Assembly (NCBI RefSeq): GCF_018333215.1
Contig: NZ_BORO01000029.1
Coordinates: 1-44,253 of the forward strand
Origin: Oceanobacillus sp. J11TS1
GTDB lineage: Bacteria; Bacillota; Bacilli; Bacillales; Amphibacillaceae
DNA: 44,253 nucleotides
Direction: 5' to 3'
The translations under genes and the position numbers were made by a program. The notes beneath the pieces were generated by a model that worked only from the letters and a program-made list of their open reading frames with translations, ran no database searches and was not told where the DNA came from. This document shows positions 10,412 to 18,490 of this stretch, in pieces. The stretch's first letter is position 1, and each line of letters begins with the position of its first letter.

Positions 10412-11036
10412 GCTAGTAAGGAAAAGTATCTTTGCAGCGTATTTTAATACTGTTAATAAACCGTGAGCAAAGAAACTAGAAACTTATATTTTTGATAAGA
10501 CGACATGAAAGAAAGAATTAAAATGAAAAATAATTTCAAATATTTATTGTAGTAAATTATTGGAATAACCCCTTGATTTTAAAGGTTTTTAACAACATAT
10601 AGACAATTGTACATATAATTGCCAATCTTATTTTTTGTCAAAACCTATTGATTTTACTAATATTATCAACTATAATTTCAAAGTATATTAAGATTTGTTT
10701 ACGATAAGGTTTCGAGATTAGTATTTTGAAATAAATTTGAAACATTAGAGATGCGAAAAAGAAAATTATAAATTTTATTGTGCTAAAGTAATCATCTAGC
10801 TTTTTATTTAAGATAAATTTTCAGAAAAATACCAACAATCCTTTCTTTATATAATCTAATACATAGAGCACGTTTAAAAGAAGTATAGCATTATACGATA
10901 TTATATTGAACTAGTAGCGTTCCGTTATTATATTCAGAAATTATGAAAATTTTAGTTACCTGTTTTTAAATTATATTTTTAATTTTCGTTGATAGCACCT
11001 TAGAGATAGAAAACAATTGGATAGGGGGATGTAGGT
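10412..11036 (+). promoter_or_regulatory. AT-rich upstream region of the peptide transporter operon with two candidate promoters
   Basis: About 625 bases without a gene, very A+T-rich. TTGATT (10648-10653), 17 nt, TATAAT (10671-10676) is an excellent sigma-A site that would give a leader of about 355 nt. A second, TTGAAC (10906-10911), 17 nt, TATATT (10929-10934), would give about 95 nt. I see no riboswitch signature between them. Confidence 0.6.
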
Positions 11037-12044
11037 TTGACTAATGAACTTTTAAAAATAAAAAACCTAACAACATCTTTTCGTATTGGGGATGAATATT
11101 ACGCAGCGGTGGATGATGTATCGCTTACTCTAAATAAAAATGAAGTTTTGGGTATTGTCGGAGAATCTGGCTCAGGAAAAAGTGCTTTGGCGTTTTCCAT
11201 TATGCGACTGCACACAAGAGCAAAGATAGAAGGAGAAATCTCCTTAAATAACCGTAATATTGTCGAAATGTCCAAATCAAAGTTAAATAAAATACGCGGA
11301 GACGAGATGGCGATGATCTTCCAGGATCCGCTTACTGCGTTAAATCCATTAATGCCTATTGGCAGACAAATTGAAGAGACCTTGTTTCTGCATAATAAGA
11401 GACTTGGGCAGCAGGGCAGGAAAAAGCGGGTTATAGAGCTGATTAATTTAGTCGGCATTCCGAGAGCGGAAAGAGTCTATGAGCAGTTTCCCCATGAATT
11501 ATCTGGTGGAATGAGGCAGCGTATTATTATTGCAATCGCGATAGCTAATGATCCTGAGCTTTTAATTGCCGATGAACCAACAACTGCTTTGGATGTAACC
11601 ATTCAAGCACAAATTCTCGATTTAATCCGTGAATTGAAAGAAAAAATCCATGCAGGAATTATTTTGATTACCCACGATTTAGGTGTAGTTGCAGAAATGG
11701 CCGATCGTGTAGCTGTTATGTATGCTGGTCAGATTGTAGAAATTGCAACCGTAGAAAGACTATTTGAAAATCCGCTTCATCCATATACGAGATCCTTATT
11801 AAATTCGGTACCGACAGAAGGACAGGACAGGCTTCATGTGATTCAGGGCGTTGTACCATCGTTGAAAAACCTCCCGAGAACAGGCTGTCGTTTTGCAGAA
11901 CGTATTCCTTGGGTGGATGCTTCTTATCATGAGGAGAATCCAACTTTACATGAAGTGGAGTCTGGGCACTTTGTCAGATGTACATGTCATAAGCATTTTT
12001 ACTTCCTGGATAAAAAGGAGGAACAGGAAAATGTCGTTTCTTGA
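11037..12044 (+). CDS. Oligopeptide ABC transporter ATP-binding protein (OppD/DppD type)
   Basis: A cytoplasmic ATPase powering peptide import, paired with the next gene. Walker A is GESGSGKSALAFS, Q-loop IFQDPLTALNP, signature LSGGMRQRI, Walker B LLIADEPTTALD, and the switch His follows in LITHDLGV. The C-terminal oligopeptide-transporter extension begins near residue 250 (NPLHPYTRSLLNSVP). It has 335 residues. The start is TTG, supported by AGGGGG at 11023-11028 and the product beginning MTNELLKIKNL. The extension keeps GCRFAE and VRCTC but lacks the two middle cysteines of the common RCPYAMDIC stretch (here RIPWVDASY), so a C-terminal Fe-S site is doubtful. It is first of five genes in the order D-F-B-C-A. 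Confidence 0.93.
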   Translation: MTNELLKIKNLTTSFRIGDEYYAAVDDVSLTLNKNEVLGIVGESGSGKSALAFSIMRLHTRAKIEGEISLNNRNIVEMSKSKLNKIRGDEMAMIFQDPLTALNPLMPIGRQIEETLFLHNKRLGQQGRKKRVIELINLVGIPRAERVYEQFPHELSGGMRQRIIIAIAIANDPELLIADEPTTALDVTIQAQILDLIRELKEKIHAGIILITHDLGVVAEMADRVAVMYAGQIVEIATVERLFENPLHPYTRSLLNSVPTEGQDRLHVIQGVVPSLKNLPRTGCRFAERIPWVDASYHEENPTLHEVESGHFVRCTCHKHFYFLDKKEEQENVVS

Positions 12045-12963
12045 GGTCAAGGATTTACAAGTATACTTTCCAATTAAAGGTGGCATATTTAACCGAACAG
12101 TTGACTATATAAAAGCAGTTGATGGCGTATCCTTTGAATTGGAACAAGGTAAGACATATGGACTGGTAGGTGAATCTGGTTCTGGGAAATCGACAACGGG
12201 CCGGGCGATTATCGGATTAGAAGAAGTGACATCAGGACAAATTTTCTTTGAGGGTAAAGATATTACGGATAAAAAAGCAAAAAACAAAAATTTCCGAAAA
12301 GACGTACAAATGATTTTTCAAGACCCTTATTCCTCGCTAAACCCGAGAAAAAGAGTGTTGGATATTGTTGCCGAACCGTTGCGCAACTTTGAAAAGTTAT
12401 CGAAGCAAGAGGAAAAGAAGCGTGTACAAGAGCTTTTAGACATTGTTAATGTCAGTACTGATAGTATTTACAAATACCCTCATGAGTTTTCTGGCGGGCA
12501 AAGGCAGCGTATTGGTGTCGCACGGGCTATTGCCTTAAAACCAAAATTGATTATAGCAGACGAGCCTGTATCTGCATTGGATGTATCCGTGCAAGCACAG
12601 GTACTGAACTTTCTTCAGGAGATTCAAAAAGAACTAAATCTAACTTATCTCTTTATCAGTCATGATTTAGGAGTTGTAAAACATATGTGTGATAATATCT
12701 CCATTATGTATAAGGGAAGATATGTCGAGCAGGGCAGTACAAAGGATATTTTTGAAAATCCGCAGCACATTTACACAAAACGTTTAATTGCAGCAATCCC
12801 AGACATCGATCCTAAAAATCGTGATAAGCAATTTAAATTTCGGCAAGAAGTAGCAAAAGAATACCGCGAGTCCTATGATACTTATTTCGATGGTGACGGG
12901 CTAGCTTTCGGTCTTCAGTCTATTTCTAATACGCATAAAGTTGCTTTGCCAGAGAAAGGTTGA
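12031..12963 (+). CDS. Oligopeptide ABC transporter ATP-binding protein (OppF/DppF type)
   Basis: The second ATPase of the importer, forming a heterodimer with the preceding protein. Walker A is GESGSGKSTTGRAIIG, Q-loop IFQDPYSSLNPRKRV, signature FSGGQRQRIGVARAIAL, Walker B LIIADEPVSALDVS, and the His switch is in FISHDLGVVKHM. I start it at ATG 12031, eight bases past AAGGAGGAA, giving 310 residues (MSFLEVKDLQVYF); an upstream extension to 11893 only reads the other frame of oppD. The 14-base overlap with the upstream gene suggests coupling. The C-terminal 40 residues after IAAIPDIDPKNR form a polar tail somewhat different from standard OppF. Confidence 0.93.
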   Translation: MSFLEVKDLQVYFPIKGGIFNRTVDYIKAVDGVSFELEQGKTYGLVGESGSGKSTTGRAIIGLEEVTSGQIFFEGKDITDKKAKNKNFRKDVQMIFQDPYSSLNPRKRVLDIVAEPLRNFEKLSKQEEKKRVQELLDIVNVSTDSIYKYPHEFSGGQRQRIGVARAIALKPKLIIADEPVSALDVSVQAQVLNFLQEIQKELNLTYLFISHDLGVVKHMCDNISIMYKGRYVEQGSTKDIFENPQHIYTKRLIAAIPDIDPKNRDKQFKFRQEVAKEYRESYDTYFDGDGLAFGLQSISNTHKVALPEKG

Positions 12964-12970
12964 TTCGTTT

Positions 12971-13933
12971 ATGTGGAAATTTATAATTCGAAGACTGTTA
13001 ATTACATTTCCTCAACTTGTTTTTTTAAGTGTTCTCGTTTTTATAATGGCGCAAATGATGCCGGGAGACGCTCTAACTGGTCTAATAGACCCGACTATTA
13101 CTGCAGAAGCGTTGGATTTGCAACGGGAACGTTTGGGTCTGAATAATCCCTGGTATATACAATATGCGGATTGGGTAAGTGGTTTAGTACAAGGTGATCT
13201 TGGTCAGTCGTTCCGTTTTAAAATGGACGTTACTGCGCTAATTTCAGAACGGGTTATGAACACGATATTACTTTCGGCCGTTTCACTAATATTTACATAC
13301 ATTATTGCAATTCCTTTGGGGATAGTCAGCGGACGCTATAATGATTCTCCTTTAGACTCAGTTATTACAGGCTATAGCTATCTCGGTTTTGCAACCCCAA
13401 TATTTATTTTTGCACTTGTCATGCTTTGGATATTTGGTTTTCAGCTTGGATGGTTTCCGACGAGTGGAAGTGTGGCTCCCGGGTTAGAGTCCGGAACAAT
13501 GGAATATTATATAAGCAAATTATATCATGCATTACTACCAGGTTTATCTATTGCCTTAATATCCGTGGTTTCTACTATTCAGTATTTAAGAAGTGAGATT
13601 GTTGATACGAAGCAAAAGGATTTTATTGTTACGGCAAGAGCAAAGGGTGCTTCTGAAAATCGTGTGTATAATAAGCATATTTTCCGTAATTCCATATTGC
13701 CGATAGCTGCTTTCTTTGGCTGGGAAATCACTTCGTTAATATCAGGAACAGTATTTGTAGAGAGTGTGTTTTCCTATCCAGGAATGGGGCTTCTCTTCTT
13801 GGAATCAATAATGCAACGTGATTTTAGCGTCGTGACATCTCTCGTATTACTTTTCGGCGCCGCGAGTATTTTAGGCGCACTTTTATCGGATATCATTTTA
13901 AGCATAGTAGATCCAAGAATTCGTATTAAATAG
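12971..13933 (+). CDS. Oligopeptide ABC transporter permease (OppB/DppB type)
   Basis: An inner-membrane permease of 320 residues with six predicted hydrophobic segments, the first at residues 8-28 after the short MWKFIIRRL opening. The N-terminal family region (QMMPGDALTGL, ERLGLNNPWYIQYADWVSGLVQGDLGQS) is followed by the cytoplasmic EAA loop TARAKGASENRVYNKHIFRNSILP that docks on the ATPases. The start is ATG 12971 with AAAGG about 11 bases upstream; the frame extends to 12941 but without a ribosome site. Confidence 0.93.
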   Translation: MWKFIIRRLLITFPQLVFLSVLVFIMAQMMPGDALTGLIDPTITAEALDLQRERLGLNNPWYIQYADWVSGLVQGDLGQSFRFKMDVTALISERVMNTILLSAVSLIFTYIIAIPLGIVSGRYNDSPLDSVITGYSYLGFATPIFIFALVMLWIFGFQLGWFPTSGSVAPGLESGTMEYYISKLYHALLPGLSIALISVVSTIQYLRSEIVDTKQKDFIVTARAKGASENRVYNKHIFRNSILPIAAFFGWEITSLISGTVFVESVFSYPGMGLLFLESIMQRDFSVVTSLVLLFGAASILGALLSDIILSIVDPRIRIK

Positions 13934-13963
13934 AAATTTGACAGGAACTGAGGTGAATAACTT

Positions 13964-14857
13964 ATGGAAGCTGATACAGTTGAAATTGTTGAGCAAAAGA
14001 GCCCTTCATCACTTAGTATTCTTTTGAGGGAATTAATACGGGACAAGTTGGCACTTATTTCGCTCATATTTTTGATATTAATCGCCGGGTTTGTATTTGG
14101 GTTATCCTTGTTTTTGGACCAAGCTGAAATAGTGACTGTAGATTTATTTGCAATTAATGCACCGCCATCAGATCAATTTATTTTAGGAACTGATTATGGA
14201 GGACGGGATGTATTCGGCCAATTGATTATTGGAACACGTAACTCCCTGGCAATTGGAATTTTAGTTACATTAATTAGTGGAATTTTTGGAATAGCCTATG
14301 GTGTCGTATCGGGATATTTCGGCGGTCATGTAGACAATGCGCTGATGCGTATCATTGATTTCTTTATGGTTCTACCGTTCTTATTAATTATTATTGTTTT
14401 TGTATCTATGACTTCCAATTATAGTATTGTCAGTTTCTCTTTAATAATGGCGGCATTTTCCTGGATGGGTATAGCCAGATTAATACGTTCAAAAGCGCTA
14501 CAGGAGAAAGAGCTAGATTATGCCCAGGCGTCAAAAACATTGGGAACATCTAATTTTAATATCATTTTCAAACAAGTATTACCAAACATTACATCATTAA
14601 TTATTGTAACCATGACATTAAATTTAGCATCAAATATTGGATTAGAATCAGGGTTGTCCTTTTTAGGATTCGGTTTTCCGGAAGATACCCCTAGCTTAGG
14701 CACATTGTTATCTTATGCCAGAAATCCTCAAACTTTGGAATTTCGCTGGTGGATTTGGGCACCGGCAGCAATATTGATTTTATTATTGATGCTTTCTGTG
14801 AGGAATGTTGGGGAGGCATTAAGAAGAGCTGCTGATGCCCGGCAGCGGCGTGGGTAA
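13964..14857 (+). CDS. Oligopeptide ABC transporter permease (OppC/DppC type)
   Basis: The second membrane permease, 297 residues. The N-terminal OppC_N region (first membrane span near residues 27-50) leads to LGTDYGGRDVFGQLIIGTRNSL, the hallmark of this subunit. Several spans follow, with the EAA loop YAQASKTLGTSNFNIIFKQVLPN. It ends with a basic tail (RRAADARQRRG). The ribosome site is GAGGTGA before ATG 13964, 30 bases after oppB. Confidence 0.93.
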   Translation: MEADTVEIVEQKSPSSLSILLRELIRDKLALISLIFLILIAGFVFGLSLFLDQAEIVTVDLFAINAPPSDQFILGTDYGGRDVFGQLIIGTRNSLAIGILVTLISGIFGIAYGVVSGYFGGHVDNALMRIIDFFMVLPFLLIIIVFVSMTSNYSIVSFSLIMAAFSWMGIARLIRSKALQEKELDYAQASKTLGTSNFNIIFKQVLPNITSLIIVTMTLNLASNIGLESGLSFLGFGFPEDTPSLGTLLSYARNPQTLEFRWWIWAPAAILILLLMLSVRNVGEALRRAADARQRRG

Positions 14858-15110
14858 TGCTTAACGCAGTGCAACTGGCTGTAAGACTCGACTTCAAGAA
14901 TAAAGAAGATTCAAAAATTAAAAATGAGAGATCAGCCAGTAGTGACCTGATTTGTTCAACAAATATTCAGTGGGGGATGAAAAAAACGCTGAATAAAGTT
15001 TCGCTCTATTTTATTACTTTCATCTGCTGCTAATTCAGAGTAGATGTTGAGTATATATACCGGCAGTCCTTGCCGGTTAGAAAGACATATTATAAGGGGA
15101 GGTAATAAGG
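14858..15110 (+). promoter_or_regulatory. Spacer with stem-loops before the peptide-binding protein gene
   Basis: Two inverted repeats: ACTGGCTG (14874-14881) with CAGCCAGT (14933-14940), and a compact ACCGGCA (15059-15065) with TGCCGGT (15071-15077). Neither has a T-run. The second sits about 25 bases before the ribosome site (GGGGAGG) and could protect a processed mRNA, allowing more binding protein than permease. That use is inference. Confidence 0.5.
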
Positions 15111-16958
15111 ATGGGAAAAGCAACTATTAACAAGGTTTTATTCATCATGATGCTGATGCTGTTTCTTGTGCTGGCAGCATGTAGCAGCGGCTCTGATGAT
15201 ACTGGCGACAGTAAAAGTGATGAAGGAAATGGAGAAAGTGAAGACGCTGGATCTGAATCCGAGAAGGCAGATGGTAAGATATATGATATAGCAGATTTCA
15301 GCCCGTTAAAAGAAGGCGAACCGATGGATGGCGGTAATCTGAACTTCGGTCTTGTCGCAGATACAGTTTTTGCTGGAACATTGAACTATAATTTTTATTC
15401 AGATGCATATGATTCGGAAGTAATTGATTGGTTTGATGAGGCGCTTTTGGGTGTGGATGAAACTTTCACTTATACCCAAGATGGTGCAGCTACCTGGGAA
15501 ATGAATGATGAAGGAAATGAATTTACTTTTACCATCCGGGATGAAGTGAATTGGCATGATGGAGAACCGGTAACTGCAGAGGATTGGGCGTTTGCTATTG
15601 AAGTAATCGCTGATCCGGACTATGATGGGGTTCGCTATGGAGATGTCACATCCATCGTCGGTGTAGAAGAATATCATGATGGTAAAGCGGATAGTATTGA
15701 AGGATTAGAAATTATTGATGAGAAGACTTTGAAAATGACCTTTAAACAACCAACTCCTTCTTTATTATCGGGAGGAATATGGACATATGCATTACCGAAG
15801 CATATTTTCGAGGATATTCCAGTAGCTGAAATGTCATCATCGGATGCAGTACGTGTGAATCCAATCGGCATTGGACCTTTTAAAGTAGAATCTATTACTC
15901 CTGGTGAGTCTGTAACGTACACAAAGAATGAAGACTACTGGAGAGGTGAGCCTAATCTAGATTCGGTGACATTAAAAGTAATCGCTCCTGAAACAGTTAC
16001 ACAGGCACTTGAAACTGGTGAAGTGGATATGGTACATTCTTTCCCAACAGATCAATACCCGGATGTTGAAGAATCTCTGACTAATGTGGAGTTTTTAGGA
16101 AGAATTGATAGATCTTATACGTATATCGGGTTTAAAATGGGGACATGGGATAAAGAGAATAACAAAGTTGCTATGGATTTAGAAAATTCTAAAGTCGGCG
16201 ATGTTGAATTACGCCGGGCAATGTGGTATGCAGTAGATAATAATGCAGTAGGAGAACGGTTTTATAATGGACTACGCTGGAATGCAACAACGTTAATTCC
16301 TTCTTTCTATGAAATTTATCATGATGACTCTATTGAAACACCAACTTATGATCCAGATAAGGCAAATCAAATTTTAGATGAGGCTGGTTATGAAGATGTA
16401 GATGGTGATGGTATCCGCGAAAATCCGGACGGCGAAGAATTAGTGCTTAATTTTGCGTCTATGTCTGGCGGCGATACGGCTGAACCATTGGCAAACTACT
16501 ACATTCAGGCTTGGGAGCAAGTTGGTATCAAAGTAGAAAAGCTAGATGGTCGTTTGATTGAATTTAATGATTTCTATGACAGGGTCGGAAATGAAGGTAA
16601 TGATGATCCGGATATTGATATTTACCAAGGAGCTTGGAGTGTAGGAACAGACGTTGATCCAACTGGTTTATGGGGACCGAATGTAATATTTAACTACACT
16701 CGTTGGGAAGATGAAGAAAATACCCGTCTTCTTGAAGAGGGAGTTTCTCCAGAAGCGATGGATTTAGAATACCGGAAAGAAGTATATAGTGAATGGCAGG
16801 AATATATGGTAGAGCAGGTACCAGTGTTCCCGACGGTTTACCGCTCACAATTAGTGCCAGTTAACAAACGTGTAGTAAACTGGGATATTCGCCAAGAAGA
16901 TTCAGAATTATATCGTTATGAAGTTGGCGTAACACAGGACGAACCAGTAACACCTTAA
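15111..16958 (+). CDS. Oligopeptide-binding lipoprotein (SBP_bac_5 family)
   Basis: The extracellular substrate receptor of the importer. A signal peptide of about 23 residues ends in the lipobox LAAC with Cys24 as lipidation site. It is followed by a very acidic Ser/Asp/Glu linker to about residue 55, consistent with a surface protein of a halophile. The SBP_bac_5 fold shows in FTIRDEVNWHDGEPVTAEDWAFAIE and the later IGIGPFKVESITPGESVTYTKNEDYWRGEPNLD. At 615 residues it is longer than typical OppA/AppA, partly owing to the linker. GGGGAGG precedes ATG 15111. Being last in the D-F-B-C-A order resembles an App-like variant; peptide length preference cannot be read from sequence. Confidence 0.94.
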   Translation: MGKATINKVLFIMMLMLFLVLAACSSGSDDTGDSKSDEGNGESEDAGSESEKADGKIYDIADFSPLKEGEPMDGGNLNFGLVADTVFAGTLNYNFYSDAYDSEVIDWFDEALLGVDETFTYTQDGAATWEMNDEGNEFTFTIRDEVNWHDGEPVTAEDWAFAIEVIADPDYDGVRYGDVTSIVGVEEYHDGKADSIEGLEIIDEKTLKMTFKQPTPSLLSGGIWTYALPKHIFEDIPVAEMSSSDAVRVNPIGIGPFKVESITPGESVTYTKNEDYWRGEPNLDSVTLKVIAPETVTQALETGEVDMVHSFPTDQYPDVEESLTNVEFLGRIDRSYTYIGFKMGTWDKENNKVAMDLENSKVGDVELRRAMWYAVDNNAVGERFYNGLRWNATTLIPSFYEIYHDDSIETPTYDPDKANQILDEAGYEDVDGDGIRENPDGEELVLNFASMSGGDTAEPLANYYIQAWEQVGIKVEKLDGRLIEFNDFYDRVGNEGNDDPDIDIYQGAWSVGTDVDPTGLWGPNVIFNYTRWEDEENTRLLEEGVSPEAMDLEYRKEVYSEWQEYMVEQVPVFPTVYRSQLVPVNKRVVNWDIRQEDSELYRYEVGVTQDEPVTP

Positions 16959-16966
16959 TCAGATGA

Positions 16967-17019
16967 AGAGACTTGTCATTGAAAGCAACTAAAAATCTTA
17001 TGGTTTTTCAGTTGTCTCT
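16967..17019 (+). terminator. Hairpin after the peptide-binding protein gene
   Basis: CAACTAAAAA pairs with TTTTTCAGTTG, and outer AGAGAC (16967-16972) with GTCTCT (17014-17019). It is the first candidate terminator of the transporter operon, though the tail is only moderately T-rich. Confidence 0.5.
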
Positions 17020-17055
17020 CATATAATATCTAAACAAAAAACTATTTTAAACTGG

Positions 17056-17113
17056 ACCCTATAAACTAGACATGGCCAAAACTATCTAACCATGCTGTTT
17101 ATAGGGTTCTTTA
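17056..17113. terminator. Long inverted repeat with terminator-like tail
   Basis: ACCCTATAAAC (17056-17066) is perfectly complementary to 17097-17107, with an inner CATGG (17071-17075)/CCATG (17090-17094) pair, then TTCTTTAT. It may be a second terminator of the transporter operon or a small repeat. Confidence 0.5.
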
Positions 17114-17132
17114 TCGTATACTTACATGAAAA

Positions 17133-17155
17133 AACACGGGAGATCCCGTGCTTTA
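17133..17155 (-). terminator. Bidirectional hairpin, strongest on the minus strand
   Basis: CACGGGA and TCCCGTG form a 7-bp stem with a 2-nt gap. Read on the minus strand it is followed by six T, a terminator for transcription coming from the rpiA side. That fits the broken minus-strand reading frame just beyond it. Confidence 0.6.
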
Positions 17156-17156
17156 T

Positions 17157-17290
17157 TTATTTCAAATATTGTTTTACTTCCTCAATTGTTTGAAATTCAT
17201 CTATCCGCTTGATACTCACCTAACCATTTATAAAGCGCTTCATTTACGCTATAATGGATGCGGATACATAATGGGAACCTTGCAATCTGA
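17157..17290 (-). pseudogene. Possible remnant of a minus-strand gene
   Basis: On the minus strand one frame reads ...NEALYKWLGEYQADR and stops, while the next frame continues IDEFQTIEEVKQYLK to a stop at 17157, right before a minus-strand terminator. Joined by a one-base shift these look like one protein C-terminus. I do not recognise the family. A chance open frame is possible; no start or ribosome site is evident. Confidence 0.3.
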
Positions 17291-17354
17291 ATTACGCAGG
17301 ACTGCAAACGTTGAACACGTGCTATAATAAAACCATGATTTGGAGGGGAATATA

Positions 17355-18035
17355 ATGAACACACAAGATCAATTAAAAAAAGCTGTCGGTGAAAAGGCTG
17401 CATCATTAGTTAAGGATGGAATGAAGGTGGGCATAGGCTCCGGTTCAACGGTATATTGGCTCGTCCGTGCTTTGGGGGAAAGAATCCAGAAAGAAGGTAT
17501 ACATATAGAAGGAATTCCATCCTCCATTCAGACAGAGGAATGGGCAAAGGAATTTGGTGTTCCGCTTACAGATTTTGCGACAACAAAGGAGCTGGATGTG
17601 ACGATTGACGGATCAGATGAGGTGGATCCGGATTTCCAGTTAATCAAAGGCGGAGGAGCAGCTTTATTTCGAGAAAAAATCATTGCCCAAGCTGCAAAAG
17701 AATTGATTATTATTGTTGATCAGTCCAAATTAGTAGAGCAGTTAGGCGCATATGCTTTACCTGTTGAAATCCTGCCATTTGCTTGGGAGCGAACTGCATA
17801 TGAAATAGAGAAGCTTGGCTGTGTTCCGGCACTTCGATTAAAGGAAGGGAAACCGCTTGTGACCGACAATGGAAACTATATTGTTGATTGTCCATTTGAA
17901 AAAATAAAGGATCCGGCTGAATTAGACCAGAAGTTACAGAAAATCGTTGGGGTAGTTGAAACGGGACTATTTATTAATATGGCAACTTCCGTAATTATCG
18001 GAAGTCCAGAAGGAGTCAGCATGAAAGAAAAATAA
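17355..18035 (+). CDS. rpiA: Ribose-5-phosphate isomerase A
   Basis: Interconverts ribose 5-phosphate and ribulose 5-phosphate in the pentose phosphate pathway. Family motifs are KVGIGSGSTVYWLVRAL, the catalytic region DVTIDGSDEVDPDFQLIKGGGAALFREKI, and VDQSKLVEQLG with its conserved Lys. The length of 226 residues is standard. ATG 17355 follows GGAGGGG; an upstream in-frame ATG at 17340 precedes that ribosome site and is unlikely. A TATAAT lies shortly upstream (around 17323) but I could not find a good -35. It appears monocistronic, closed by the hairpin at 18045. Confidence 0.95.
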   Translation: MNTQDQLKKAVGEKAASLVKDGMKVGIGSGSTVYWLVRALGERIQKEGIHIEGIPSSIQTEEWAKEFGVPLTDFATTKELDVTIDGSDEVDPDFQLIKGGGAALFREKIIAQAAKELIIIVDQSKLVEQLGAYALPVEILPFAWERTAYEIEKLGCVPALRLKEGKPLVTDNGNYIVDCPFEKIKDPAELDQKLQKIVGVVETGLFINMATSVIIGSPEGVSMKEK

Positions 18036-18044
18036 GTGTTAATG

Positions 18045-18074
18045 AAAGACCATCGTTTTAGGTGGTCTTTTGTT
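18045..18074 (+). terminator. rpiA terminator
   Basis: AAAGACCA (18045-18052) pairs with TGGTCTTT (18063-18070), then TTG TTTG. It lies just after the rpiA stop. Confidence 0.75.
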
Positions 18075-18157
18075 TGCGCAAAAATACCTCCTTTTTGGTC
18101 ACGAATATGTCCAAAATAGCGTAGGCTAGTGGGAGGCTGGATAGTTTGCCGGAGAGG

Positions 18158-18268
18158 ATGATGACTGGGAAAGAATTTAAGGATCCCTGGTATGGTCAGT
18201 TGATGCAAGGTCCAAAATTATTGCGCATCCCTGTCAGATTGATTATTGGTTACGTAAGTATGATATAA
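18158..18268 (+). CDS. Small ORF of 36 residues, unknown
   Basis: ATG-ATG at 18158 opens a 36-codon frame (MMTGKEFKDPWYGQLMQG...RLIIGYVSMI) with GGAGAGG overlapping the start region. The sequence has protein-like composition, with a hydrophobic C-terminal third. I do not recognise it. The ribosome site is too close to the first ATG, though acceptable for the second if short spacing is tolerated. It could be a fragment left by deletion or a chance frame. Confidence 0.25.
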   Translation: MMTGKEFKDPWYGQLMQGPKLLRIPVRLIIGYVSMI

Positions 18269-18317
18269 AAGTTAAGTTAGTGAATAGGATATGAAGTTAA
18301 TATAGATGTAAAAATGG

Positions 18318-18359
18318 CGTAGGAAGTTGGGTATATATCCCGGCACCTACGTTATTTTC
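18318..18359 (+). terminator. Hairpin with T-rich tail upstream of the M20 operon
   Basis: CGTAGG (18318-18323) with CCTACG (18346-18351), and an inner GGG/CCC pair around TATATAT, followed by TTATTTTC. It lies ahead of the promoter at 18412, so it probably insulates the next operon. Confidence 0.5.
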
Positions 18360-18411
18360 TGTCTAGAGATCAAAATTTGCGTTAATATCAAAAAAATTAG
18401 AAAAAACTGTA

Positions 18412-18440
18412 TTGACGTGAAATTTGTCGAATGGTAAGAT
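18412..18440 (+). promoter_or_regulatory. Sigma-A promoter of the M20/DUF3100 operon
   Basis: TTGACG (18412-18417), 17-nt spacer, TAAGAT (18435-18440). Start is expected near 18447, giving a leader of about 45 nt before ATG 18491. Confidence 0.75.
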
Positions 18441-18490
18441 ATTGACATGCTTTAACACTTTAGTACGTTGAAAAGGAGCGTTTAAGAGCA

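Noticed and set aside
17290-17354. Full sigma-A promoter for rpiA
   Set aside because: TATAAT is present, but no hexamer at 16-18 bases upstream resembles a -35.
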